A stretch of 64,000 nt of DNA, from assembly GCA_963781785.1 (NCBI GenBank), contig CAWAHD010000005.1, positions 1,922,001 to 1,986,000 on the forward strand, given 5' to 3'. The position numbers and the translations under genes were made by a program. Shown one piece after another: positions 8,603 to 19,442 of this stretch. Each line of letters starts with the position of its first letter. The stretch's first letter is position 1. Source of the stretch: CAWAHD01 sp963781785. Its GTDB lineage: Bacteria; Planctomycetota; Planctomycetia; Isosphaerales; Isosphaeraceae. The notes beneath the pieces were generated by a model, which was not told the origin of the DNA, ran no database searches, and worked only from the letters and a program-made list of their open reading frames with translations.

Positions 8603-11053
8603 ATGATCGGCAAGACGGTTGGCCACTATCGGATCTCGTGCCAGCTCGGTTCCGGCGGCATGGGAGAGGTCTTTCTGGCCCAGGACACCCGGCTGGAACG
8701 TAAAGCCGCGATCAAGTTCCTGCCGGCGGAATTTGCCGCGGACCCGGGGCGGCGACAGCGATTCCTCGTCGAGGCCAAAGCGGCTTCGGCGCTCAATCAT
8801 CCGCATGTCTGCACCGTCTACGATGTAGGTGAGACGGAAGACGGGCTGCCGTATATCGCCATGGAATTCGTGGAGGGCCAGCCGCTGGATGTGCTGGTGC
8901 GACAGGGACCGCTCGAAATCGCCCGCGTCGTCGAGATCGTCGCTCAAGTGGCCGACGCGCTGGATGCCGCCCATTCAAGCCGCATCGTGCATCGCGACAT
9001 CAAGCCGGCCAACATCAGTCTCAACGAGCGCGGCCAGGTGAAGGTTCTCGACTTCGGACTGGCCAAGCGAATGCCGCAGGAATGCGCCGATGCGCTGGGG
9101 ATGACCGCCCCCATGCAGCAAACCCAAAGCGGCCAGATCCTGGGAACACCCAGCTTCATGAGCCCCGAACAGGCGCTGGGCAAGGATATCGATCATCGCA
9201 CCGACATCTTCAGCGTGGGAGTCGTTCTCTACGAACTGGCGACGGGCCAGAGACCGTTCAAAGGCGCCAGCTTTGCTGAGACCCTGGACAAGATCGTGCA
9301 CGCTCAGCCGACGGCCATCGCCCGGCTCAACTACGACGTTCCCCCCGAGCTGGAGCGAATCACGCTCAAGTGCCTGCAGAAATCGCCCGACCGCCGGTAT
9401 CAATCAGCTCGCGAGCTGCTGGTCGATTTGCGGAACCTTGCCAGGGAGCTCGAACATGGGCCGGCGGCCTCCGGTCGCGCGGAACCGTCCCAGACGTACG
9501 CAGGAAATCTTGGTGGCAGCGCGGAGGAGCCGTTCTCGCTCGAGCGGCTCAAGGCCAGCGACGTGCTCCTCAATTACGCGGCGATTGACGACTTCCCGCT
9601 GCACGACGGCAAGCCGGGCTGGGTGTCGCAGTTGCATCGCAACCTGGAAGTGCGCATGGAGCAGCTCTCAGGCGACAAGGTCCGGATCGCGCGCCTGCCG
9701 GAGGACGCGATCTCGCCGGTGATCGAGGCCAAGCTGCTCGAGCATGTTCCCCAGGCCAAGGCCATGATCTCGGTCGTCTCGCCACCCTTCATCAAGTCAG
9801 AAGTTTGCCGGCGGGAGGTGGAACAGTTTTGGAACGGCGCTGAGCGAACGGGCGGCCGCTACATCGAGGACAAGTCGCGCCTGCTCAAGGTGCTCAAGAC
9901 GGCCGTCTCGGAACAGCAGATGCCTCGACAACTCGTCGACATCTTCGCGCCCCTGTTCGGATTTGAGTTCTTCGAGCTCGATGCCGAAACCGGCCGCGTC
10001 CGCGAGTTTGATGAGACTTTCGGGCCGGCCCTCAAGCAACGCTTCTTCGAGCGGGTGTACGATCTGGCGTATGACGGATGCCAGGTGCTCTCTCTGCTGA
10101 AGCAGGTCCGCACCCGCGATGTTCCCCGGGCGGCTCCCGACCCAAACAGGCGCTGGGTCTATCTGGCGACCACGACGTCGGATGTCGCGGACGAACGAGA
10201 CCGCATCAAGCGGGAACTGCTCGAGCGGGGGCACATCGTGCTGCCCGATGCACCGCTGCCGATGCTTTCGCGCGACGTCGAAACGATGGTTCGGGACTGC
10301 CTCACCCGGTGCACCATCGCGATCCACCTGCTGGGCCAGCGCTATGGGGTGACGCCGGAAGACTCGTGGGAATCGATCCCGGCCTTGCAACTCCGTCTGA
10401 CGGCCGACCGGTCACTCGCGCCCGAACTCGAGCGACTGATCTGGATGCCCGGGGGTGAGGAATCGGCCGACGAACGACAGCGCGCATTCGTGCGCCGCGT
10501 GCAGGAAGACCCGGCCCTCCACGATCGGGCGGAGATCATCGCAGGAAATTTGAACCTGCTCAAGAAAGATCTGATCCGTCGCCTGGCGCCGCCTGAAGAA
10601 AAGCCGAAACCGCCCGTCACCGCGAGGTCGCCCGGCGGAGCGCCCAAGCTGTATCTGATTTGCGACAGGAAAGATGAAGCCGCCGTTGAAGCGCTGGAAG
10701 ACTACCTGTTCGCTGAGGGCCTGGAAGTGATGCTGCCCGCATTCGACGGCGAAGACGCCGACGCGGCGGCCTTGCATCAGGACAACCTGCTCACCTGCGA
10801 TGCGGTCCTGGTTTACTACGGCGCGGCTCCGCGGGCGTGGGTCGACATCAAGCTGCGCGAGCTGCTCAAGGCGACCGGCTACGGGAGGGAAACGCCGATC
10901 GGGCTCCAGGCGGTCTATATCGCGCCACCTGACGACCGCCGCAAGGAGCGGTTCCAATCTCACCAGGCGGGGGTGATTCGACAGCCGGGAGAGTTTCAGC
11001 CCTGTTCGGAACTGGGTACGTTCATCAATCAGATCAAGGAGGTGTGCGCATGA
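8603..11053 (+). CDS. Ser/Thr kinase fused to TIR, DUF4062-like and second TIR-like domains
   Basis: 816 residues, frame intact. Start ATG 8603 is preceded by AGAGGAAGTCAG and lies 5 residues before the kinase. Kinase 8-275: LGSGGMGEVF loop, ATP lysine K38, HRDIKPAN (130-137), DFG (150-152), APE-equivalent SPE (187-189). Residues about 318-420 resemble a TIR domain (VLLNYAAIDD, ISVVSPPFIKSEVCRREVEQF). Residues about 517-615 resemble DUF4062 (RRWVYLATTTSDVADERDRI). Residues about 682-816 resemble a second TIR-like fold (KLYLICDRKDEAAVEALEDY, TCDAVLVYYG). There is no membrane helix, so it should be cytosolic. The stop overlaps the start of the STAND gene (ATGA at 11050-11053), implying co-translation. 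TIR domains often degrade NAD or signal through nucleotides; together with the STAND partner this suggests a sensing or conflict system (inference). Confidence 0.8.
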   Translation: MIGKTVGHYRISCQLGSGGMGEVFLAQDTRLERKAAIKFLPAEFAADPGRRQRFLVEAKAASALNHPHVCTVYDVGETEDGLPYIAMEFVEGQPLDVLVRQGPLEIARVVEIVAQVADALDAAHSSRIVHRDIKPANISLNERGQVKVLDFGLAKRMPQECADALGMTAPMQQTQSGQILGTPSFMSPEQALGKDIDHRTDIFSVGVVLYELATGQRPFKGASFAETLDKIVHAQPTAIARLNYDVPPELERITLKCLQKSPDRRYQSARELLVDLRNLARELEHGPAASGRAEPSQTYAGNLGGSAEEPFSLERLKASDVLLNYAAIDDFPLHDGKPGWVSQLHRNLEVRMEQLSGDKVRIARLPEDAISPVIEAKLLEHVPQAKAMISVVSPPFIKSEVCRREVEQFWNGAERTGGRYIEDKSRLLKVLKTAVSEQQMPRQLVDIFAPLFGFEFFELDAETGRVREFDETFGPALKQRFFERVYDLAYDGCQVLSLLKQVRTRDVPRAAPDPNRRWVYLATTTSDVADERDRIKRELLERGHIVLPDAPLPMLSRDVETMVRDCLTRCTIAIHLLGQRYGVTPEDSWESIPALQLRLTADRSLAPELERLIWMPGGEESADERQRAFVRRVQEDPALHDRAEIIAGNLNLLKKDLIRRLAPPEEKPKPPVTARSPGGAPKLYLICDRKDEAAVEALEDYLFAEGLEVMLPAFDGEDADAAALHQDNLLTCDAVLVYYGAAPRAWVDIKLRELLKATGYGRETPIGLQAVYIAPPDDRRKERFQSHQAGVIRQPGEFQPCSELGTFINQIKEVCA

Positions 11054-11880
11054 GTGCGGCACCTGTCACGAGGAATCCGTTTCCCGGTTTGCGACCGTTC
11101 ATGCACGAAGAAGACTACCTGTTCTTTGGCCGCGAAGAACAGACGATCGAGTTGTTACAGCGGCTCTCCAGCAACCGCTTCGTGGCGGTCGTGGGCACCT
11201 CGGGCAGCGGCAAATCGTCGCTGGTCCGCTGCGGGTTGTTATCGGAGCTGATGGGGGGCCGGATGCTCGAGGCGGGCGCCTCGTGGGAGATCGCCGTCAC
11301 GCATCCCGGCGGCAACCCGCTGGCACTTCTGACCGACGCACTCCTGGAGGCCGACCTCTACGACCGCGAAAGAGAACACGCCCGGGAAAACCTGCTCGCC
11401 ACCTTGAGCCGCAGTCACTTCGGCTTTGTCGAAGCGGTCAAGCAAGCGGGACTGGACGAGGGGACCAACTTTCTGCTCGTGGTCGACCAGTTCGAGGAAA
11501 TCTTTCGTTTCCACGAAGCCGGCCAGCGGCAGCAGGAAGCGGCCAACGAGTTCGTCAGCCTTCTGCTGGAAGCCGTGGGTCAAAAGGAAGTCCCGATCTA
11601 CGTGGTGCTGACGATGCGTTCGGACTTCATCGGCGAGTGCGGACAGTTCGAAGGGCTCGCGGAGATGGTCAACCGCGGCGAGTTCCTGATACCGCGGCTC
11701 AATCGCGAGCAATACAAACGGGTCATCGAAGGGCCGATCAAGGTCGCCGGCGGGCAGATCGCGCCGCGGCTGTTGCAACGGCTCTTGAACGATCTCGGCC
11801 AGCAGGCCGATCAGCTCCCCTGTCTGCAACATGCGCTCGATGCGCACCTGGGACGTCTGGGCTTTGAAAGGGGACAGTGA
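11050..11880 (+). CDS. nSTAND1 NTPase, 5' part of a giant frameshifted gene
   Basis: Starts at ATG 11050, overlapping the kinase-TIR stop, with GGAGG upstream. It begins with the nSTAND1 signature NPFPGLRPF...YLFFGRE, followed by Walker A GTSGSGKSS (residues 49-57) and Walker B FLLVVDQFEEIF (141-152). The frame runs to TGA 11878-11880, but the domain continues in the next frame: QLPCLQHAL is followed in family members by MRTWDxW, which is found at 11840 after skipping one G (GCGCTC-g-ATGCGC). So the true gene probably extends through the following entries to 20167. STAND NTPases are signalling switches that oligomerise on sensing a ligand. Confidence 0.75.
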   Translation: MSAAPVTRNPFPGLRPFMHEEDYLFFGREEQTIELLQRLSSNRFVAVVGTSGSGKSSLVRCGLLSELMGGRMLEAGASWEIAVTHPGGNPLALLTDALLEADLYDREREHARENLLATLSRSHFGFVEAVKQAGLDEGTNFLLVVDQFEEIFRFHEAGQRQQEAANEFVSLLLEAVGQKEVPIYVVLTMRSDFIGECGQFEGLAEMVNRGEFLIPRLNREQYKRVIEGPIKVAGGQIAPRLLQRLLNDLGQQADQLPCLQHALDAHLGRLGFERGQ

Positions 11881-14800
11881 GGCGCTCGATCTCGACGATT
11901 ACCAGCGGGTCGGCAAGATGTCGCAGGCCCTGTCGCTGCACGCCGACGAGATCTACGAGTCGCTGGCGGACGATCGCCAGCGTGAATTATGCCAGGGGAT
12001 CTTTCAGGCGCTGACGGTCGAGGAATCGAACAGCCGCGGCATTCGCCGCCCGCAGCGGTTGGGTCGTCTGTGCGAGATCCTCGATGTGCCGGCCCGTGAG
12101 TTACGGCCGATCATCAACGCCTATCGGCAAAGCGGTGTGACGTTCTTGATGCCGTCGAGAGAGGTCGAACTGACCGACCAGACGATCATCGATATCTCTC
12201 ACGAAAGCCTGATGCGTGTCTGGGTGCGCCTGCGTCAGTGGGTCGAGGAAGAAACGCAGGCGGCCGGCATCTATGTTCGCCTGTCCGAAAGCGCCGCCCT
12301 GAACCAGCAGGGGAAAGCCGGTCTGTATCGCGACCCGGAACTCGGGATCGCGCTGGCGTGGCGCGAATCGAAACGGCCCAACGCCGCCTGGGCCGAGCGT
12401 TATCGTGGGGGATTTGCGACGGCGATCAAGTTTCTCGAGGTGAGCCAGCAGGCGAGCGTCGCCGAAGAGCAAGCCCGCGAAGCCGCACGGCAGCGTGAGC
12501 TGGAACAGGCACAGCAACTGGCCGAGGCCCGGCAACTTCGACTGGAGCAAGAGCAGCGCGCGGCCCGCAAGCTGCGCGCGATGATCGGGGGCCTCGCCGT
12601 CGTGGCGATCGTCGCGGCGATCGCTTGCGCGGCCGCGCTCGTCGCGCACAAGAGGGCGAACGACCTGGCGGCCGTTGCGCGGCAGAACGAGGCAGCCGCC
12701 CAGGCCAGCGCCCTGGAAGCCGACCGTGAACGAAAAACAGCCCTGCGAGCCCAGCACGCAACCGAAGAGGCCCTCACGCAGGTGGAAACCCAGAAGGCCG
12801 AGGTCGAGAGCAGCCTGAACAAGGCCACGCAGGCCGAAGAAGCGGGCCGCAAGCTGCTGTACACGACCGATATGCGGCTGGCACCGTTTATCTGGCGCGA
12901 TGATCGGACGTCGGCCCAGAAACTGCACACCCTGCTGGCGAAACACATCCCGGCTGGAAGGATGAAGGATGAAGGCGGAAGGATGAAGGGGGAAAACACG
13001 GCGGGCGAGGGGTCTGATTCATCCTTCATCCTTCATCCTTCACCCTTCCGGACAAAGTCCGATCTGCGCGGCTTTGAGTGGTACTATTACCAGCATCTGC
13101 TGGAAGAGAGCGGCGCGGTTTTCTCGGGGCATACTGTCACCGTCGCTGACGGCGCTTTCAGCGCGAACGACCAACTGGTGACGATGGATCAGCATGGCGA
13201 GATACGTCGCTGGAACGTGAGTTCTCAGGTTGAAGACCAGGCGAGCCGCCGAGACCTGCCCGGCGGCCAGACAGCTCAGCGCCGCGCCTTGTCGAGCGAC
13301 GGACGGTTGGCCGCGCTGGCCGAAGGCAACAGGCTTCACGTTCTTGACACCTCAACCGGCAAAGAGAACTTCCAGACCGATTTCGGGGGAGGACAAGGCC
13401 GAGGTCTGATCTTCACCCGGGATGGCGGCAAGCTCGTGATCATCGACAACAAGATTCGGTGGTGTGCATCCGACAGCGGGCAGGTGATTGCCTCGGTCGA
13501 TCGCGAGGCAAGCGGGGCCTTGCCCGCCGATGGGCAGACGCCGGCCGCCGGCGCCGTCATGTTCGCTTACTTCCTTGACCTCGGTATGGCGTTGTCTGCC
13601 GATGGGTTGACACTGGCGGTTGTCGGCCATGGCATGACCGGCAATCAGTTTTCGATCTTTCGACTGGACGCGGCCAGGCAGACCGTGACTCCGCTGGCCA
13701 AGGATGTGGTTACCGCTGGGACCCTGAGTGCCGCCGCGCTCAGCGCGGATGGCCGGCTGCTTGCCGTTGGCGCGAAGCTGTCGGGATCCGTCTCCCTCTA
13801 CGACACGGTCACAGGCCGCCAGATTGCGCAGCATGGTTCCGCGCATGCGTCGCCCGTCTCGGCGATGGCCTTCGCCCGAGAAAGCTTCAAGCTGGTTACG
13901 GCGGACGTCGACGGGACGATCAAGGTCTGGGAGGATGCTCGCAAACTGACGTCGACGAGCGCCGCCTCCATGACGCTGAAGGGGCATGAAGCGGCGATCA
14001 CTCATGTTGGTTTTTCGTCCACTGGCAGGCAACTCGTGAGCACCAGCGCCGACAAGACGGCCAGAGTCTGGGACATGGAAAAGAGCGGCCTGGCAGTCGG
14101 CGCACTGGAACGGTCCGGCAGCGCCTGCTACGCGGCGCGGTTCTCAGCCGATGGGCAATGGATCGCCGCCGCAGACGGCCCCAGCGTGCGGCTGTGGGAT
14201 GCTGCCAGCGGGAAACTGGTGCGCGAACTGTCATCCGGCGGCAAGGGTCGCGTCTTTAGCGTGGCGTTTTCGCCGGCCGACAATCGCCTGCTGGCCGTGG
14301 GATACGGCGGACAAGCCGACGTTTCGTATGTTTCGCTCTGGGACATCGATGCCGGCAGGGAACTCGCCCGCTTGCCGGGAGCGACCGATCTGGCCGACTT
14401 CAGTCTGAACGAGAACTCCGGAGCAGTCGGAGCTCTGGCGTTCTCGCCCGACGGGAAATACCTGGTCGCGGGATTCGGCTCGCCTGGACTCATCGCGCCC
14501 AACATTTCGGGGAGGTCCACCAGTCCACTGAAGGTCTGGGAGGTCGCCACGCGCCGACTGATCCGCGGCTTGATCGGGCACGGGGGCTACTGTGTTTCCC
14601 TCGACTTCTCGAGGGATGGGGGTCTACTGGCCAGCGGCAGTCGCGATGGAACGGCGATCCTCTGGTCGACGGGGACCTGGAAAGCGACGCGTACGCTCCG
14701 AAATGCCGATGCGGACTCGATATATTCCAGCGTCTATTCGCAAGCTGGCATGGTCGAGGACGCGGCGTTTTCGCCGGACGGCAAGAGCCTCGCCATGGCG

Positions 14801-14932
14801 AGTCGCGAGGGGACCGTGCAGCTCTTTAACGTCGCGACCGGAGGACTTCTCTTCTCGCTCAAGGGGCATTCCAGCGCGGTTAGCGCCGCTGGCGTTTTCT
14901 CCGGATGGACGCACCCTGGCGACCGGCGGTAG
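11835..14932 (+). pseudogene. nSTAND1 continuation: winged-helix end, coiled coil, membrane helix and WD40 repeats
   Basis: Continues the STAND protein one frame over: MRTWDVWAL, then the ALSLHADEIYESL and RGIRRPQRLGRLCEIL segments typical of the helical end of nSTAND1. A long coiled coil (about 12430-12580 and 12650-12850) flanks one membrane helix (MIGGLAVVAIVAAIACAAAL, about 12580-12650). The conserved planctomycete linker LLYTTDMRLAPFIW and GFEWYYYQHLL follow, then WD40 repeats from about 13110 (for example TADVDGTIKVWE and STSADKTARVWD). A dispersed repeat is inserted in frame at 12956-13049. The frame breaks at about 14891 (GCC-g-CTGGCG) and resumes as LAFSPDGRTLATGG. The predicted protein is membrane-anchored with the NTPase and WD40 parts on opposite sides of the helix in sequence. 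Confidence 0.75.
12956..13049. repeat. Palindromic dispersed repeat inserted in frame
   Basis: The left arm GGAAGGATGAAGGATGAAGG and a right arm of TTCATCC units form a long imperfect inverted repeat about 94 bases in span. It adds about 31 residues (GRMKDEGGRMK...SSFILHPSPF) to the STAND protein between two segments that are normally close together, without breaking the frame. A partial copy of the same unit occurs at 53417-53438. Confidence 0.7.
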
Positions 14933-16175
14933 TGACCAGACAATCCGCCTCTGGAATGCCGAGACCGGGCGCGAACTGATGCAGATGGATTTCGGCGACG
15001 CCCTAATGGGAGGCGTGGAGACCCTGGCGTTCTCGCCCGACGGTAGGCAAATGCTGGCCGGGGGCAAGAGCACCGCCATATGGTCCGCCGCGGCCGTCGT
15101 CTGGAACGACCCCGACCAGGCCGCTCTGAAACTGCGTCCGCTGCTGCAATCGAACGCCCTGTTCCAGAGCCGCATCCGCATGTTGTCCGAGAACCCGCGG
15201 TTGCACGAGGCGCTCGAGAAGCTCGATGCGAAAGACGTGCGGGTGCGCGCTGCTCTGGCTGCCGCGCAGGCCAACTGGCATGCCTCGCGGCAGTCGTGGC
15301 CGGAGGCCGCCCGAGCCTTCGATCGGTTGCGGGCCGCCGATCCCACCGCACCCGAGGCCTGGCTGCGCACGTCCGGGTTGTTGCGCCTGGCGACGGCACT
15401 CTTGCACGAGAATCGGCCTCGTGAGGCCGCGGCCCTGCTCTCCGGCGGCGCCGAACGCCGTGCCGAGGACGGGCTTCCCGATCTCGCGCAGGCGGGAGCC
15501 GGCGTCCAAGACTCGGCGACCGGAGAACTTGCTAGAGCCTCTGCGGGCTTTGATCAAGCAACGGCTCGGCCAAGAGCCTCGCAACCCCGGGCTGCTCGAG
15601 CTGCGGGCCGAGCTCGCCGGCCAGTGGTCCGACACGAAGGCCCAGTTGGCCGACTACACGGCGGCCATCGAAGCCCTTTCCCGGCAGACACCCGAGCCCA
15701 CGGCGGACCTCAGGCGGCTTTATGGCCGTCGGGGCAATGCGCACGTCGCCTTGAGACAATGGCAACAGGCGAAAGGCGATTATGCTCGCGGCGTGACCGA
15801 CGCGACGACCGACCTTGCCTTGCTATCGAACCAGGCGCTCGCGCTCTATCAGATTCACGGCAACCCCCAGGCCATTCTGCAACTGGTCGAACGGCATCCG
15901 AAGCTGGCGGGTTCAGTCGGTGACCTTTTCATCCAGGAAGGAAGGACTGGTCGCGCGCGGTGGAGATCTACAGCCGGGGCATCACGCCAGAAACGACCGA
16001 CGCCCTACTGCTCTCGAAGCGGGCCCACGGGCATGAGGCGCTCAAGAACTGGGACGCCGCCGTAGCTGACTGGTCGCGGGCCGCGGCCGGAAATCCGGAT
16101 GGGGCGAGACTGCTCGAGGAGTTCGGACGGCGACTTGCCAAGGGCGGCCAGGTTCCGCTGGCGAACGATCACGTT
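14890..16175 (+). pseudogene. STAND gene continuation: last WD40 repeats and TPR region, three frameshifts
   Basis: From about 14891 the sequence encodes LAFSPDGRTLATGGSDQTIRLWN and a last WD40 blade, then a helical/TPR region (QSWPEAARAFDRLRAADPTAPEAW). Frame changes at about 15540 (to LRALIKQRLGQEPRNPGLLEL), about 15950 (to KDWSRAVEIYSRGITPETTD) and about 16165 (to ENARALYERLLKSDAENEAV). Each piece is coherent and the next piece follows directly, so this is one gene broken by small indels. Most of the shifts are +1 (one extra base), the one at 15950 is the opposite sign. Confidence 0.65.
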
Positions 16176-19100
16176 TGAGAACGCTCGGGCACTTTATGAA
16201 CGATTGCTCAAGTCTGACGCCGAGAACGAAGCGGTGGCCGCGGAACTTGCGCAACTGCTCGTTGATCAGCACGAAAATGCGCATCCCACTCCCTGGACGG
16301 TGCTGGAGCCGACAGAGATGAAATCCTCGGGCAAAGCCACGCTGACCGTGAAGCCGGATCGTTCCATTCTGGCCGGCGGCAAGAACCCGGATCGGGACGT
16401 TTACACGCTGGCCGCCAAGACCGATCTCGAGCACATCACCGCGATCCAGCTCGAGGCGCTCTGCGATCCTTCGTTACCCTCGAGCGGCCCGGGACGAGCG
16501 TCCGGCGACTTTCATCTGAATGAGTTGCGAGTTTTTTCCGCGGGCCAACCCGCCCCGCTCTCGAACATTGCCGTCGCCTACGATCGCACCCGCTATTCCC
16601 AGGAAGGTATTCGAGAAGTTATCGATGGCAAGGTCGACGACGCATTGGGCTGGGGCAATTGTGCAGGGCCGGGGAAGACGAATACCGCGGTGATTGCAAC
16701 ACAACTGGATCGCGCCCGGAATGACGACTTGAAAATCGAACTCGATTTCCTTCCTTCCTATGGTCTCGGTTGCTTCCGATTGTCGGTCTGTGGAGACCCG
16801 GCTGCTTTTGAACGGGAAGAGAAGCGCTTCGCCGTCACGCAACTTACCGATCCCTGGTTAAGACTCGCCGCCGCTTACGCGATAAACGGTCGCAATCAGT
16901 CGGCGCTCGAGTACTTTGGCAGAGCGTTCCGGCGTGCCGACGGTTATGACGCCAGGAAGCCGATCCTCGAGCTTCTGGCGCGGTTCGACGATCTTCTGCT
17001 CGCCTTCGTCCGGCAGCAGAGCGAAGATCCCCAATTGCAGTTGGCTCTGGCCCGGACACTCGCGACGCGGGGCCAGCAGCGTCTGGCCGCGAAGCAGCCT
17101 GAGGAAGCACTCAGGGAGCTGCAAGAATCCCGCGCAATTTTCACGCGGCTGCGCGCGAGTTACCCGGATCGATGGACCGTGCTGGCACCAGTGGAGCTCG
17201 AGTCGACCGGAGGCGAAACGATGACGGCCCTGAGCGACGGCAGCATATTCGTCAGCGGTCCGAACCCTGAGCGGGCCGTGTACACGCTCAAAGGTCGAAC
17301 CGACCTGCCGGCCGTCAAGGCGATCCGCCTGGAGACCATCCCCGATGCGCGACTTCCTCGAGGTGGTGCCGGCCGTTACCCGGGCAACGGCAACTTCCAT
17401 GTGTCGGAATTCACCGCAGCCATCGAATCCGAAGGTAAGAAGAGTAAGCCGACGCCAATTGACATTTCCTCCGTGACTGCGGACTACCACCTGAGCGAGC
17501 TTCTTGCACCCAGGAACATGATTGATGGCAACCCCAGGACAAGGTGGGACACGGACAATGGTGACGTGAAACGCCGGCAGGCGCACTGGGCGGTCTTCGG
17601 CTTCAAATCACCGGTGCGAACGGGCGGCGGCTACCTGAGGATCGCGCTGGACTCAGGAATCACGAACTGGGGTCACCATGGCCTGGGCCGCTTCCGGCTG
17701 TCCGTGACGAATGAACAGGAAACCATCGCGCGCACGCCACTTCGCCAGGATCTCAAGGACAGCGACTTCGCGGAGCTGAGCGTCGCCCTCGGGAAGGCCT
17801 ACGTTCAGCAAGGTCAAGCCAATGAGGCCACCTTATCGTTCAGCGAGGCTCTCCGGCTGGCCTCGGACCGAGCCGCCAAAGCCAAGATCATCGCGGCGGC
17901 CGCGCCGCTCGAAGGAGTGCTCGACAAGCTGAGCCAGGCGGCCTCTCTCGACGCGCACTTCCAGGCCGAGCTGGCCCGGCATTATGACGGATCAGGCCAT
18001 GCGGCCTTGGCGAATGTGGCCCGAGCCAAAGCCGTGGCACTGGTCAAACTCAAGCTGGCGAAGGAGCCCGAGAATTCAGGACTGGCGGTGGAACTTGCAG
18101 AACTGCTGCTCGAAGAGCACGTGAGCGGGCGCGCCGCTGCCTGGACGGTGCTAAAGCCGACCGAAATGAAGTCGGAAGGGGAAGCGACCCTGACCCTGCT
18201 GGACGACAACTCGATTCTGGCCGGCGGCAAGAACCCGGACCGGGACGTTTACACCGTGGTCGCCCGGCCCGGTCTCGAGCACATCGTCGCCGTCCGTCTG
18301 GAAGCGCTTCCCCACCCGGCCTTGCCCGAGAACGGTCCCGGAAGACACCCCGGCAACGGCAGTTTCTATCTCAATGAGTTGCGTGTGATCGCCGGCGGTA
18401 CGCCGGTCGCCCTGTCCAATAGCGTTGTCGACTTCGATGAGTTTTCGGAATCTCCAAGGATCATCGACGGCAAGATCGACGGATTGGCGGGTTGGGCCAA
18501 CGCCGCCAGGACCGGCCAGGCGAATACCGCCGTTGTTTCCACTGAATTGCACCGCTCCCCCAATGACGAGTTAAGAATTGAATTGCACTCTCCCTCTCCT
18601 GTTCAGTCGGCTCAGAACAATCTGGGCCGATTCCGCCTGTCGGTCAGTGGAGACCCGGCCATCTTCGCCCGTGAACAGCGCCGGTTCGCGGCAATGAAAC
18701 TCGCCGATCCCTGGGCCAGGCTCGCCGCGGCGTATCACATCGCTCGCGACCAGCCGGCGCTCGATGCCTTGCTCAAGTCCCACCCGGAAGCCGCCACGTC
18801 CATCGGCGATCTGTATGCGGCGGACAACGAATGGGAACCGGCCGTCGCCGCGTACACCAAGGCGATCACCCCGGAGACGAAGGGGGCGACGCTCTTGGCC
18901 AAACGGGCCGAAGCGTACGAGAAGCTCAAGCAATGGGACCTGGCCCTGGCCGACTGGACAAAGTCGATAAACCAGCAATCCGATGCGGCCGTCGATCGCT
19001 TCAAGTCGGATGATTTTCGACAATGGCAACTGGGAATTTCGAATGGCGGAGCGGGTTCGATGGAGGTTGTCGATGGGGCATTGGTCATCACCACCACGGC

Positions 19101-19442
19101 CGCGACCGGAACCAACTGGCACGTTCAAATCTTTAAGGCCCCGGTGCAACTGGAGAACGGAGTCCGGTACGTCATCCGCTTCAAGATGAAGTCGCCTGAC
19201 TCGTGTTCCGTAACTGTGTATGGCCAGATCCATCAGGAAGATTGGCACGGGATTGGGCTGCAGGAGACGTTTGTTCCGCCATCCGAGTTTACGGACTACG
19301 AGTTCTCATTCATCCCGCACGATGCCACTCCGGCAAACAACTCGATCAGCTTCCAATTCGGGGTGAACCGAGGACGGGTCATGATCAAGGAGATCGCGAT
19401 CCATAAGAAGCGCGACGTTGCGGATACCGCTTTACTGGCGAA
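16166..19442 (+). pseudogene. STAND gene continuation: three repeated 'WTVL-PTE' modules and a jelly-roll domain
   Basis: A 3.3-kb open stretch. It contains three copies of a module of about 180 residues starting PWTVLEPTEMKS (16285), RWTVLAPVELES (17168) and AWTVLKPTEMKS (18136); each has ILAGGKNPDRDVYT-like, IRLEAL and GPGR...GNFHLNEL motifs and ends in a strand FRLSVxGDP. The motifs suggest a discoidin/carbohydrate-binding-like beta sandwich seen in planctomycete surface proteins (inference). TPR-like helices separate the modules (WEPAVAAYTKAITPETKGAT). Residues from about 19006 to 19410 form a CBM4/9-like jelly roll (VRYVIRFKMKSPDSCSVTVY). The frame breaks at about 19440. Confidence 0.6.
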
